Of a DNA stretch of 64,000 bases, positions 37,966 to 47,533 are shown in pieces. Numbering within the stretch: position 1 is the first letter of the stretch; each line of letters opens with the position of its first letter. Source of the stretch: Candidatus Ruminimicrobiellum bubulum (GTDB lineage Bacteria > Elusimicrobiota > Endomicrobiia > Endomicrobiales > Endomicrobiaceae). The position numbers and the translations under genes were made by a program. Under the pieces are notes generated by a model, which worked only from the letters and a program-made list of their open reading frames with translations, was not told the origin of the DNA and did no database searches. Location: the NCBI GenBank assembly GCA_017651625.1, contig JAGCCP010000055.1:235372-299371 (forward strand). The letters run 5' to 3'.

Positions 37966-38613
37966 ATGGTTAATTATAAAGTAATTAACATGAACGAGTA
38001 TTACAGGAAGGATGTTTTCAGACATTTTGCTCAAACAAAGTGTTCAATTTCCATGACTGCAAGAATTGACGTGCAAGACTTGTATGATTACTCAAAGAAA
38101 ACAAATACGAAGTTTTATATAAATTTCCTATATTTGTTATCCAAAACTTTAAATTCGAGAGAAGATTATAAATTGGCATGGTTACACCAAACAAATCAAT
38201 TGATAGTCTACGATAAAATAAATCCAACACATTATATTTTTCATGAAGATACGGAAACATGTACGCCGGTTTATACGGTTTACGATGAAGATTATAAGAA
38301 GTTTTATCAAAATGCCAGCAAAGATATTGAAATGGCAAAAAAAACTCACGGTTACGGCCTTGATATGTTAAATCATCCTAACTGGTTTGATGCTTCTTAT
38401 ATGTCTTGGATTTCTTATGACTCTTTAAATGTAGAACTTCCCGACGGATACTTATATTTTATGCCTATAGTTAATTGGGGCAGATACAGAGAAGAAAACG
38501 GAAGGCGAGTTATGCCGTTAACGGTTAGATTAAATCACGCTTCTTCCGACGGGTATCTTTTAGCAAAAGTATACGAAATTTTAGGAAAAGAAATAAAAGA
38601 ATTTTGTAAATAA
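37966..38613 (+). CDS. Chloramphenicol acetyltransferase-family protein
   Basis: A 215-residue protein of the trimeric CAT family (usual length 210-220), which moves an acetyl group from acetyl-CoA onto a hydroxyl. The catalytic motif HxxxDG is present as LNHASSDGY near the C terminus, and the CAT-typical SMTARIDV is near residue 30. GAGAGG lies eight bases before the ATG. It stands alone on the plus strand among minus-strand genes. Drug resistance is possible but not shown; many relatives have other substrates. Confidence 0.8.
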   Translation: MVNYKVINMNEYYRKDVFRHFAQTKCSISMTARIDVQDLYDYSKKTNTKFYINFLYLLSKTLNSREDYKLAWLHQTNQLIVYDKINPTHYIFHEDTETCTPVYTVYDEDYKKFYQNASKDIEMAKKTHGYGLDMLNHPNWFDASYMSWISYDSLNVELPDGYLYFMPIVNWGRYREENGRRVMPLTVRLNHASSDGYLLAKVYEILGKEIKEFCK

Positions 38614-38614
38614 T

Positions 38615-40153
38615 TTATTGGTTATTGTAGAGATTTAATTTTTGCATTTCCATAAGTTGTTTATATTTGTTACTCTTTTTTAACGCTTCTCTAAGGTTGG
38701 TTTTTGTTATTTGTAACAAATCACCGTCATCCATTTTCCTTAAAATTTGGAATTTAGGATACAACGAAGCATTGTTCTGCAGATGTACTACAAGGTTTTG
38801 TTCCGGAACATTTAACATACTGTGAGGAACACTTCCCACAATAATATCCGAAAAATTTCTTGTGTTTTGAAGAGCTGTAATATCGAAATGGTCCATATCT
38901 CTGTATGCTATCCATTTTATGTCGGTATTATGTGAAAGTCCTAATTCTTTTAATATGCCGTAAGCTTCTTTTAAAGAAATAGAACCTTCCCCGCCCAATA
39001 TTAAAATGTCTGCTTTTTCTCTAAACTTAAAATCGGTAAATTTGTAAGGATCATATTTTATATTGTGTTCTTGTAAACTGTATTGCAATTCTTTTATTTC
39101 ATCGAGTTGTTGTTTTATTATCTTTTTGTATCGTTCCATTTCTTTTTCTGTATGTTCGTAATATTTACTGAAACCCGATTTAACACTCGTTATTTGTCTG
39201 TTATGCTCGAATTTTAATGTTAACATCTGCCTTTCGAATTTTTCTTCAAGCTCTTTTTCTTTTTTCTTTATATCTTCGTCGGACAAATTTTCCTGTTGCG
39301 ATATTTTTTCCATTTGTTCGTTAAATTGTTTTGTAATTCTTTTCAATTTTACGGTATATCTCAGGTTCTTATATCTTAAAAAACTTAACGAACTGTATAA
39401 CTCGTAAAGATTCTTCAATGCAAAAGGAACAATCAACATTAATATTGCAAATATTATCCAGAAATTAAAAATTTGTTCCCACTTACCGACATTGAAAAAA
39501 GTTTCCTGAACCCATTTGTTCCAGGAAAATTCTTTATTTTCGAAGAGGTCCGGTATTGTGTTTAAAGAGATACTTCTTATTAATGCTATATACCAGAAAG
39601 GTTTATATTTATAAACATAAGTATAAGTATAGAAACCGTCTTCTATAAACATCATCTTTTTTATTCTTTTTTCTTCGTAATACTTATCGTCCCACGGAAC
39701 AATTTCGTTATATTTATATTTTGTTTGTATTAATATGTTATTTTTACTGTCCCTTACTTCAAGCCAATGTTTTGTATATAAGTTGTTAAAATATTTAAGT
39801 CTTTTGTTGGCATAATCATAAGAATACAAATTTATAAAATTATTTAAAGCCAAAGGATTGTTTAGCAACATGTTGTGTCTGTTCATGTTGTTTATGAAAC
39901 TGTTAAAATCAAAATCGGAACTGTCTGTATCGTTTAACGATAAAACGTTTTCTTTTAGTAATTTTTTATCGTGTTTTATAATATCGGTTACGATATCGAA
40001 GATAATATCTGTTTCTATTGCGATTTCCTGTTCTCTTCCGCTGAAATAAGAAACCCAGCCTATCGAAAGCCAAATTATGCTCGATAGAAGGAAAGATACC
40101 AAAAGAGATGTAATTATCAAATGTTGTTTAAAGAAAAATTTTATAAAATTCAT
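38615..40153 (-). CDS. Two-helix membrane protein with coiled coil and Rossmann-like tail
   Basis: A 512-residue protein. Helices at about 13-36 and 225-247 enclose a segment of about 190 residues outside the membrane, like a sensor domain. A charged coiled coil follows (about 265-350), and the C-terminal 130 residues start ADILILGGEGS and contain FSDIIVGSVPHSM, reminiscent of DUF2325-type Rossmann domains. The layout is that of a transmembrane sensor without kinase or methyl-accepting parts. It ends one base from the CAT-like gene, which converges on it. Confidence 0.6.
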   Translation of the reverse strand: MNFIKFFFKQHLIITSLLVSFLLSSIIWLSIGWVSYFSGREQEIAIETDIIFDIVTDIIKHDKKLLKENVLSLNDTDSSDFDFNSFINNMNRHNMLLNNPLALNNFINLYSYDYANKRLKYFNNLYTKHWLEVRDSKNNILIQTKYKYNEIVPWDDKYYEEKRIKKMMFIEDGFYTYTYVYKYKPFWYIALIRSISLNTIPDLFENKEFSWNKWVQETFFNVGKWEQIFNFWIIFAILMLIVPFALKNLYELYSSLSFLRYKNLRYTVKLKRITKQFNEQMEKISQQENLSDEDIKKKEKELEEKFERQMLTLKFEHNRQITSVKSGFSKYYEHTEKEMERYKKIIKQQLDEIKELQYSLQEHNIKYDPYKFTDFKFREKADILILGGEGSISLKEAYGILKELGLSHNTDIKWIAYRDMDHFDITALQNTRNFSDIIVGSVPHSMLNVPEQNLVVHLQNNASLYPKFQILRKMDDGDLLQITKTNLREALKKSNKYKQLMEMQKLNLYNNQ

Positions 40154-40298
40154 TTATAAGGAAATATTAACATAAATTTAATATTTTATCAATGAATAAA
40201 TTTACAAAAAATCACTTTATTATTTGTTTTATTTTTTATAAAATATTTACCTAACAATTTACATAAGTAAATTTATTTATAAGGAGATTTAGACCAAA

Positions 40299-41387
40299 AT
40301 GGAAAGAGTTTACAATTTTTCTGCAGGTCCTGCCGTATTACCGGTAGAAGTTTTGCAACAAGCAGCTGACGAAATGTTGAACTATAAAGGTTCGGGAATG
40401 TCTGTTATGGAAATGAGTCATCGTTCAAAAACATATCAGGCAATTATCGATGAGGCAGAAGCAGATTTAAGAGAGTTATTAAATATTCCTTCAACCTATA
40501 AAGTATTATTTGCACAGGGCGGTTGTTCATTACAATTCGCATCCGTTCCTATGAACTTAATGAGAAACGGAGTTGCAGATTATATAGTAACAGGTCAATG
40601 GGCAAAGAAAGCTTTCCAAGAAGCACAAAAATACGGAAAAGCAAACAAAATCGCAACATCTGAAGATAAAACATTTTCGTATATTCCGGATTGCTCTGAT
40701 TTACCTATAAGCGAAAATGCAGACTATGTTTATATTTGTGAAAACAACACAATTTACGGAACAAAATATAAAAAACTTCCTAACACAAAAGGTAAACCGC
40801 TAGTTTCCGATGTTTCTTCTTGTTTCTTATCAGAACCTGTAGATATTACAAAGTATGGTGTAATGTACGGCGGAGTTCAGAAAAACGTTGGTCCTTCCGG
40901 AGTTCAAATTTTAATTATAAGAGAAGATTTAATCGGTGAAGGTCCTGCAATTGCCAACACACCTACAATGTTGAACTGGAAAATTCAAACAGATAACGGT
41001 TCATTATACAACACACCTCCTACATACGGTATTTATATTTGCGGATTGGTATTTAAATGGATTAAGAAACTCGGCGGACTTGCAAAGATGAAAGAAATGA
41101 ACGAAGCAAAAGCAAAAATCTTGTACGATTTCTTGGATTCAAGCAAATTGTTCAAAGGAACAGTTGTTAAAGAAGACAGATCTTTGATGAACGTACCTTT
41201 CGTTATCGGTAACGAAGAAATGGAAGCAAAATTCATAAAAGAAGCAACAGCAGAAGGTTTAACCAGCCTTAAAGGTCACAGAACCGTTGGCGGTATGAGA
41301 GCTTCTATTTACAATGCAATGCCGATAGAAGGTGTAAAGAAATTGGTTGCATTCATGAAAGATTTTGAAAGCAAAAATTCATTGTAA
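40299..41387 (+). CDS. serC: Phosphoserine aminotransferase
   Basis: A 362-residue PLP enzyme of serine synthesis that makes 3-phosphoserine from phosphohydroxypyruvate and glutamate. It begins with YNFSAGPAVLP; the PLP-binding Lys is in YGGVQKNVGPSG; the C-terminal GHRTVGGMRASIYNAM binds the phosphate. AAGGAG precedes the ATG at a rather long spacing. It ends at a strong terminator. Confidence 0.97.
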   Translation: MERVYNFSAGPAVLPVEVLQQAADEMLNYKGSGMSVMEMSHRSKTYQAIIDEAEADLRELLNIPSTYKVLFAQGGCSLQFASVPMNLMRNGVADYIVTGQWAKKAFQEAQKYGKANKIATSEDKTFSYIPDCSDLPISENADYVYICENNTIYGTKYKKLPNTKGKPLVSDVSSCFLSEPVDITKYGVMYGGVQKNVGPSGVQILIIREDLIGEGPAIANTPTMLNWKIQTDNGSLYNTPPTYGIYICGLVFKWIKKLGGLAKMKEMNEAKAKILYDFLDSSKLFKGTVVKEDRSLMNVPFVIGNEEMEAKFIKEATAEGLTSLKGHRTVGGMRASIYNAMPIEGVKKLVAFMKDFESKNSL

Positions 41388-41406
41388 TTTTCAGCTTACA
41401 AATATA

Positions 41407-41445
41407 AAAAAGAACTCGGGTATTGTATCCGAGTTCTTTTTTTTA
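41407..41445. terminator. Intrinsic terminator after serC
   Basis: A 12-bp stem, AAAAGAACTCGG with CCGAGTTCTTTT, a nine-base loop and eight or more T residues on the plus strand. It works in both directions by appearance. Confidence 0.9.
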
Positions 41446-41460
41446 TTAAAATATACGGAT

Positions 41461-42264
41461 ATGAAGAAATTAAAGAAGATATTATTAGGTGTTGTTATTT
41501 TTGCTGTTATTTACTTTGGGGTGTTATACTTTTTCCAAATTAATTTTTTATTTGGACCGGACACAAATTATAAAACTCCTCAAGAAGCCGGTCTTGATAT
41601 GTTTGTGGAACAACCTATAACGGCTAAAGACGGTACACAAGTAATGACTTGGTATTTCAAAGGTGATGATGATAAACCTTTAATATTGTATTTTCACGGC
41701 AATACCGGTTTAATGGCAAGGTTTGCCCCCGCCATAACAAAACTCACAAATGAAGGTTATTCCGTTGCTATGATTGAATACAGAGGTTTCGGAAATACTA
41801 AAGGTAAAATATCCCAGGAAACATCTTTTTCGGATGCTGTTGCTTTTTACGATTATTATAAAGATAAAACAGATAACGACAAAATTATTTTTTACGGATA
41901 TTCGTTCGGTTGTGCCTTTGCAATGGGTCTTACACAATACAGAGATCCGGACGGAATTATTTTAACGGCACCGTTTTCATCTCTTTATCAGGAAGTGAAA
42001 GAATATCCTGTTCCTTTTGCTTTCTTGGTTTTAAAAGATAAATATCCTTCGGATGAATATATTAAAAATATAAAGTGTCCTATTTTGCTTATACATGGAA
42101 ATAAAGATATGTTGATACATCATTCACATTCTCAAAGACTTTTCGATTTAGCACCAGTTGAAGAAAAACAAATCGTTTTTGTAGACGGTATAAATCATCA
42201 CGATATTTTCTTTAAAGAACATAACGTTCCGATAGTTTTAGAGTGGTTAAAAAATTTCAATTAA
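41461..42264 (+). CDS. Membrane-anchored alpha/beta hydrolase (BEM46/ABHD13-like)
   Basis: A 267-residue protein with an N-terminal membrane helix (about 8-27). The start is the ATG at 41461; a longer frame would run through the serC terminator. The hydrolase fold has the oxyanion segment YFHGNTG, the nucleophile elbow GYSFGC, the Asp in HGNKDM and the His in INHHD. The substrate is unknown. Confidence 0.85.
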   Translation: MKKLKKILLGVVIFAVIYFGVLYFFQINFLFGPDTNYKTPQEAGLDMFVEQPITAKDGTQVMTWYFKGDDDKPLILYFHGNTGLMARFAPAITKLTNEGYSVAMIEYRGFGNTKGKISQETSFSDAVAFYDYYKDKTDNDKIIFYGYSFGCAFAMGLTQYRDPDGIILTAPFSSLYQEVKEYPVPFAFLVLKDKYPSDEYIKNIKCPILLIHGNKDMLIHHSHSQRLFDLAPVEEKQIVFVDGINHHDIFFKEHNVPIVLEWLKNFN

Positions 42265-42271
42265 TAAAAAT

Positions 42272-43156
42272 CTAAAAAAGAGATAACTGATTATCGTTTT
42301 CTTCGCAGGCAGGGTAAACGATTTCTTTTTCTTTTAAAGGATACATTTTTTCTATTTTGTTTAATATACCGTATAAATGCTTTTTATATGCGGTATCTGC
42401 GTAAGCATATTTATAATGAGCTTTTATCTTGTTATATAAGTGCGGTAATTTATCTTTAACAAAATTCAAAAAGTTTGTTTTGGTTTCTCCCCTCAAATTC
42501 AAAATAGAAGTAATTGCATAGTTTACTTTATTTTCTTTTGCTGTTTTAAATAATGTACTTAAATTCTCGTAAGAGTCGTTAATTTCGGGGATTATAGGCA
42601 TAATAAATATGCCGGTATTAACGTTTGTTTTTGAAAATTCTTTTAAGTTGTTAAATCTGTCTTTTATAGATGAAGCATTAGGTTCTAAAAGTTTTCTTAT
42701 ATTTTCGTTTACCGTTGTAATTGTGCAGGCAATATCTACCGGAACAAGAGTTGCAAGTTCCTCAAATAAATCGAAATCTCTCAATATAAGATTGGATTTT
42801 GTAGATAAACTTACGGGAACTTTATATTTTATGCATAACTTCAAAATTTCCGGCATTATTTTGTATTGCTTTTCTGCAGGCTGATAACTGTCCGTAACTC
42901 CGCCGATATTAACGGTTGTTCTTTTCCATCTTTTTGAAGATATTTGTTTTTCAAAACATTCCACAATGTTTTTCTTTACATATATTTCGTCGAAAAAATT
43001 GTTTGATTCCATATATTTATGAGAATATACGGCAAAACAATATTGGCATTTATGTTCACATCCTCTGTAAATATTTAAATCCCAATTAAAAGGCAAAAAA
43101 TCACTGTTTATTCTGTTACAAGCCGTTTTACAATTTATTTCGATATATTTTGGCAT
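42272..43156 (-). CDS. Radical SAM protein, SplB-like
   Basis: A 294-residue radical SAM protein. The cluster motif CxxxCxxC is seen as CEHKCQYC near residue 33, preceded by NIYRGC, as in the SPL/Rv2578c family. The TDSYQPAEK segment is typical of it. Whether it repairs spore photoproduct-type lesions or does something else is not clear. Its start is one base after the DUF805 gene's stop. Confidence 0.8.
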   Translation of the reverse strand: MPKYIEINCKTACNRINSDFLPFNWDLNIYRGCEHKCQYCFAVYSHKYMESNNFFDEIYVKKNIVECFEKQISSKRWKRTTVNIGGVTDSYQPAEKQYKIMPEILKLCIKYKVPVSLSTKSNLILRDFDLFEELATLVPVDIACTITTVNENIRKLLEPNASSIKDRFNNLKEFSKTNVNTGIFIMPIIPEINDSYENLSTLFKTAKENKVNYAITSILNLRGETKTNFLNFVKDKLPHLYNKIKAHYKYAYADTAYKKHLYGILNKIEKMYPLKEKEIVYPACEENDNQLSLF

Positions 43157-43157
43157 A

Positions 43158-44018
43158 CTAATTGTGTAGTGTATCTAATTTTCCCTCATAATGTAATTTT
43201 GCTTTTGTCAGTTCTCCGTTCTCATATTGAATTGCATTCATAGAAACAAATCTGGCATCATCATCTTTACCGAGTTGTTGCAAAATTTTAATTTCAACGC
43301 ATTTAATATTATTATCAATTGAAGGAACACAAAGAAATTCATTGTAAGCTATACGATCTTTTATATTAATATTAAGTGTTTCGTTGTTGTTAGTTCTGTC
43401 TACCGGCAAAAATTCGTTGTTTTGTTCAAAATAGTTAAGTTCTGCTTTTGCTATTTCACTTATTAAAACTTCCCCGCCCAAATTGATTTTTTTTATGTAA
43501 TGTTTTGCAATCATAATCGGAGTAACGATTACCGCAAATAATATTAATAAAATTATAATGGCTGTTATTGTAGTTTTTCTTTTACTTTGCTCCGTATTTT
43601 GGCTGTCGTTTTCGTTGTTTTCCTGCTTTCCGGGTAGACACATAAGGATAAGTAATATCAATTTTCCTATTCTCGGAATAATACTTACCAATATCCACCA
43701 AGGAGATAAATTCGCATCGCGTAATCTTCTAATACACAAACCTACATACGGAAAAATCAATATAAGATTTACCAACAGCAAAAGTAGCATAGGTATAATA
43801 CTTATAACCAGTAAAAAGATTGTTGTGTCGGGATTGGTAGAAGCTGTTTTGTTGTTTGTAAAAAGGAGAAAAGCTAAACCATATAAAGAAATTAAAAGTA
43901 GTTCAAGAATAAATACATTCAATGTAAATAACCAAAATTCTTTCCTGGTTGCCTTTCCATCGAATTTAAAAAACTTTTTAAAAATAATGTCTGTAAAATA
44001 AGTTTTAAAATAATTCAT
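43158..44018 (-). CDS. DUF805 membrane protein with extracytoplasmic tail
   Basis: A 286-residue protein. The first 145 residues match DUF805: GKATRKEFWLF, several helices and CIRRLRDANLSPWW. A further helix (about 150-172) is followed by a tail of about 110 residues outside the membrane, absent from plain DUF805 proteins, which resembles a pilin-like or substrate-sampling domain. AGGAG lies six bases before the ATG. Confidence 0.75.
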   Translation of the reverse strand: MNYFKTYFTDIIFKKFFKFDGKATRKEFWLFTLNVFILELLLISLYGLAFLLFTNNKTASTNPDTTIFLLVISIIPMLLLLLVNLILIFPYVGLCIRRLRDANLSPWWILVSIIPRIGKLILLILMCLPGKQENNENDSQNTEQSKRKTTITAIIILLILFAVIVTPIMIAKHYIKKINLGGEVLISEIAKAELNYFEQNNEFLPVDRTNNNETLNINIKDRIAYNEFLCVPSIDNNIKCVEIKILQQLGKDDDARFVSMNAIQYENGELTKAKLHYEGKLDTLHN

Positions 44019-44098
44019 ATCTATCTCCTACAATAGTGATATTGAGCGAAACGGAATAACCTTATAACCCTATAACCAAAATAACCTGTCATTTGCCG

Positions 44099-45676
44099 TT
44101 AAAGGTATGGTGCCAACTTTGCCAATATTCCGTTAGTATAAGGTGTTTCCCCTAAAAGAGTTTTCCTTATGGAAATAACTTCTTCCGTAGAAACGGGTTT
44201 TAAATGAGCAACTTTGTTTCTTAAACTTCTGCATTTTTGTAAGCTCTTATATTCTTTATTGCTTAGCTCCGCTTTTACTCTTATATCTCTTATACCGTTA
44301 TCCAATATTTTTTTCGGATCTATTTTGTTCTGTATATTTTGTTGTTCGTCGGGAACTTTTGTGTCCTCTTGTTTTTCGAATGTTTCGGCTCCGTATGCGC
44401 TGATCATAACTATTCTTTCGAAAGCTTTAACATAACAGTTGGCTATTGCTGACGGTTCCATCGCATTTGTATCTTTATATTTGTTGAACAAAAATTCGCC
44501 TGTAGCAACATATTTAACCATAATCGAATCTTGCACGAATTTATCAAAATCTTTAAATGCAACTTTTATTTCTTCTTCAAGTTTGGTTATTTTTAAATTA
44601 AAATCGTTTTCTTCTTCCAACTTATTTAACAAATCTTTATATTTATCGTTCAACAATCTATGTTCCGTATGATATTTCTTTATTACGGTTCTTTTGAAAA
44701 ATACGGAAACAAAAATGATAATCAGTGATGTAAACACTAAATAAGAAAGAGCAATATGCAAATTGTATTTTAAAATAAAGTTTAAAGTTTTAGGACTTCT
44801 TGTGACAAACCCCAGCACTCTGTCTACCGATATAAAATCTTTGTTTTCTATTATGTTCAATATTCTTACTTTTCTTCTTATTGAGTCATAATCTTTATCT
44901 CTTGCCGGCATAAAAGAAAGTTCTTCATTTTCTTCAAACAATTCCGATATTAAATTTTTTACATCCGTTACCAATTGCGGGTTTTCTGTTTTTATTTTCT
45001 CGTTAGCCCATAACGGATCGTTGGGAATTTGCAGATTTATTTTAAAAACTTTTAATAAAGGATTTTTTTCGAAAAACGGATCATCTTCCAAAAGACCGTA
45101 AAAAGAACAACATGCATCCCATTTGCCTTCCAAGACATAATTGTAAACATCTTTTGCACTCGGTGAACGGTCATCGGCAAAATCTTTTTCCGTAATTACA
45201 CCTTTTTCAATTAAAAATAATTTGGGGTATAAATATCCCGATGCGGAATTAGGGTTTGTGAAATGGAAATTTTTGTTTTCCAAATCTTTAACGGTATTTA
45301 TATTCTTGTCCGTTCTTACAAGTATAACAGGGGTATAATACTGTTGAATTTCACCGTCAATTCTGTAAGCGGATTTCAATATAACGGTATCCGATAACGA
45401 AAGAACATAAGTAAGCGGAGAACCTTTGTAAAAGTCACTGTTTCCCCTGTCCATATCAACTATGAATGTGTCATAATCCAAAACTTTTATTTTTACCGTT
45501 TTGTTTAGTTTCTCTTTAATTGTTTTTGACAACAAATCTTTATATTCGGAAAGGTTATCCCCTTTTAGAATTGCTATTGTAATTTCGTTATGTTCTTTTC
45601 CTTGTGCAAAAATATTTACACTAACAAAACAGCAAAATAACATTATGGAAAATAATAAAATTCTTATTGTTTTCAT
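44099..45676 (-). CDS. PhnD-like binding domain + transmembrane helix + HEPN-like domain
   Basis: A 525-residue fusion. Residues 1-24 are a signal peptide. Residues about 30-270 resemble PhnD/periplasmic phosphonate- or phosphite-type binding proteins (ITIAILKGDNLSEY, NPNSASGYLYP). A membrane helix lies at about 308-330 and a coiled coil at about 340-385. The C-terminal part (about 390-525) is helical and ends with RNKVAH (about 486-491), the Arg-x4-His pattern of HEPN/DUF4145 domains, many of which are RNases. So an outside ligand sensor would control an inside HEPN domain. Function is inference. Confidence 0.7.
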   Translation of the reverse strand: MKTIRILLFSIMLFCCFVSVNIFAQGKEHNEITIAILKGDNLSEYKDLLSKTIKEKLNKTVKIKVLDYDTFIVDMDRGNSDFYKGSPLTYVLSLSDTVILKSAYRIDGEIQQYYTPVILVRTDKNINTVKDLENKNFHFTNPNSASGYLYPKLFLIEKGVITEKDFADDRSPSAKDVYNYVLEGKWDACCSFYGLLEDDPFFEKNPLLKVFKINLQIPNDPLWANEKIKTENPQLVTDVKNLISELFEENEELSFMPARDKDYDSIRRKVRILNIIENKDFISVDRVLGFVTRSPKTLNFILKYNLHIALSYLVFTSLIIIFVSVFFKRTVIKKYHTEHRLLNDKYKDLLNKLEEENDFNLKITKLEEEIKVAFKDFDKFVQDSIMVKYVATGEFLFNKYKDTNAMEPSAIANCYVKAFERIVMISAYGAETFEKQEDTKVPDEQQNIQNKIDPKKILDNGIRDIRVKAELSNKEYKSLQKCRSLRNKVAHLKPVSTEEVISIRKTLLGETPYTNGILAKLAPYL

Positions 45677-45718
45677 TGGGAACTATTTTACCAAATTCAA
45701 TTGCTTTTATAAATATGA

Positions 45719-45950
45719 AAAGTTTTTGCAGCTTTGCTTTTGCAGTTTGTCGTTTTGGCTTTCAAAGAGTTTCAAAGTTTTTGCTGTTTGTCGTTGTTTT
45801 CCCTCAAAGGATTTCAAGATTTTAAATTATAACGAAGTATTTGGTGAATGAAGTGTACGTAAAAGAAAGCGTAGCGGTTGGTACTCGATTGAAACAAATA
45901 CAAAGTTATAATTTAAAAGATAAATCCGTTTAGCTATATTAAATATAAAA
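45719..45950 (+). repeat. Structured dispersed repeat, copy 1
   Basis: Contains the family core: TTATAAC-GAA-GTATTTG pairs with CAAATAC-AAA-GTTATAA, enclosing TGAAGTGTAC and GGTACTCGA, then TTTAAAAGATAAATCCG. A TCAAAGGATTT module precedes the core. It fills most of the spacer between two minus-strand genes. Confidence 0.75.
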
Positions 45951-45953
45951 AAA

Positions 45954-47285
45954 TTATAAGTAATTATATATTTTTCTATATTTAAGAAAATAGAACAAAC
46001 AAACCAGTATAGACAAAAACTCCGCCACAGGTACAGCTAGCCATATACCGTTAACATTCAACACTAACGGCAACAACAATATTGCTAAACTTAAAAATAA
46101 AAATGTTCTGAGGAACATAATTATTCCGGCAACTTTTCCGTTGGAAAATGCCGTAAACATTGCCGCCGAAAAAATGTCTGTTCCTGTAAACAAAAATGAA
46201 ACAGCAAAAATAAAGAAACCTTTTAATGCAATATAAAAAACATTAGAATTTCCTTTTGCAAAAATATCTATTATGTAAGGAGCGGCAGGTATCGACAACA
46301 AACATATTAAAATTGAAGACAGTATTACAAATATCATACTTATCTTAAAAATGTTTTTCAGTTGGTATGTGTTTTTGCTGCCGTAATTATAACTGAATAT
46401 CGGAGCAACTCCGGAAGAGTATCCGTAGAAAATAGATGTTAAAATAAATTCTGCGTAAAGAATAATTGTTATAGCCGCAACGCCGTCAACACCAATATAT
46501 TTCATCATTTCTATATTGAACAAGAAAGTTGTAGCGGCTATCGATAAATTCCCTATAAATTCGGCAACACCGTTATAACAACTTTTAATAACTGCTAACA
46601 GGTTATACGATGGCTTAACAAAATATAATGTTCCCTTCCTTTTAAATGTAAAATAAATTATTCCTATAGCATTTTGTGCAAGAAAACCACAAACGGTTCC
46701 GTAAGCGGCACCTGAAATTCCCATACCCATTAAAGCAATAAAAATATAATCGAAAATGATGTTTGTCGTCCCGCCTGTTAAAGTGGCAATAAGTCCCATT
46801 TTAGGTTTGCCTGCAGCAACGAAAAACGAATGAAATATCATTTGTAATATACAGAACGGCGAAAAGATCAAAATAGGAACTATATAGTCATAACAATATT
46901 GATAAATGGAATCGTCGGAACCTAAAAGATAAATTATAGGTTTTATGAATATTAAACATATTAAAGCAATTATTAAACCTATTGCTGCCGATGAAACAAC
47001 TACTAATGTAAAATATTGTTTAGCAACTTTGTTCTTTTGTTCCCCCATCTTTTTTGCAACTAAAGCACTACCGCCGGAAGCAAGCATACTGGATATCGCA
47101 AACAATAAACTGAATAACGGATAAACTATATTTATTGCGGCAAATGCACTTGTGTTAACAAATCTGGAAACAAATACACCGTCAACCATAACATATAACG
47201 ATACAAAAAATACCATTATCATTGTCGGCAGTGCGAATTTTATTAAACTGAAAAATTTAAAATTTTGTGCTAATCTGTTTTCCAT
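45954..47285 (-). CDS. MATE-family multidrug/cation antiporter
   Basis: A 443-residue membrane protein with about 12 helices in two similar halves, the MATE layout. The ATG at 47285 is used; an upstream extension would translate repeat sequence. Typical segments are YVMVDGVFVSRF, GGSALVAKKMGE and GGTTNIIFDYIFI. It would export drugs or metabolites using Na+ or H+. No clear Shine-Dalgarno site is visible. Confidence 0.9.
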   Translation of the reverse strand: MENRLAQNFKFFSLIKFALPTMIMVFFVSLYVMVDGVFVSRFVNTSAFAAINIVYPLFSLLFAISSMLASGGSALVAKKMGEQKNKVAKQYFTLVVVSSAAIGLIIALICLIFIKPIIYLLGSDDSIYQYCYDYIVPILIFSPFCILQMIFHSFFVAAGKPKMGLIATLTGGTTNIIFDYIFIALMGMGISGAAYGTVCGFLAQNAIGIIYFTFKRKGTLYFVKPSYNLLAVIKSCYNGVAEFIGNLSIAATTFLFNIEMMKYIGVDGVAAITIILYAEFILTSIFYGYSSGVAPIFSYNYGSKNTYQLKNIFKISMIFVILSSILICLLSIPAAPYIIDIFAKGNSNVFYIALKGFFIFAVSFLFTGTDIFSAAMFTAFSNGKVAGIIMFLRTFLFLSLAILLLPLVLNVNGIWLAVPVAEFLSILVCLFYFLKYRKIYNYL

Positions 47286-47387
47286 AATGTTAGTATAATA
47301 CAAAAAACGGCAGAAGATTAGAAGATTGGCGTTCAAATAATTTTCAAAATTTTTTTGTCTTTTATCTTTAGTCGTTGTCGTTATTAC

Positions 47388-47494
47388 ATTCAAAGAGTTT
47401 TCAAGTTTTTGCTTAGAAGAAAGCTTTTGCCGACTGCGGTGTTGTCGTTGTTGGCTCTCAAAGAATTTAAAAGATAAATCCGTTTCGCTAATGC
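47388..47494 (+). repeat. Structured dispersed repeat, copy 2 (core deleted)
   Basis: Has the 5' module (AAAGAGTTTTCAAG, TTGCCGACTGCGGTG) and the 3' module (TTTAAAAGATAAATCCG) but joins TCAAAGAA directly to TTTAAAAG, with the central hairpin missing. Confidence 0.7.
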
Positions 47495-47498
47495 TAAT

Positions 47499-47527
47499 TG
47501 ACATTTTAGTTAATTAGCTATATAATA
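47499..47527 (+). promoter_or_regulatory. Perfect consensus promoter of the hydrogenase regulator unit
   Basis: TTGACA, 17 bases, TATAAT: a full match to the sigma70 consensus. It starts just after the 3' end of the dispersed repeat. Transcription would begin near 47534. Confidence 0.9.
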
Positions 47528-47533
47528 AAAACA

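Noticed and set aside
47286..47504. N-terminal extension of the MATE transporter by 73 residues
   Set aside because: The extension translates dispersed repeat sequence; MATE proteins begin near MENRLAQ, and the ATG at 47285 gives normal length.
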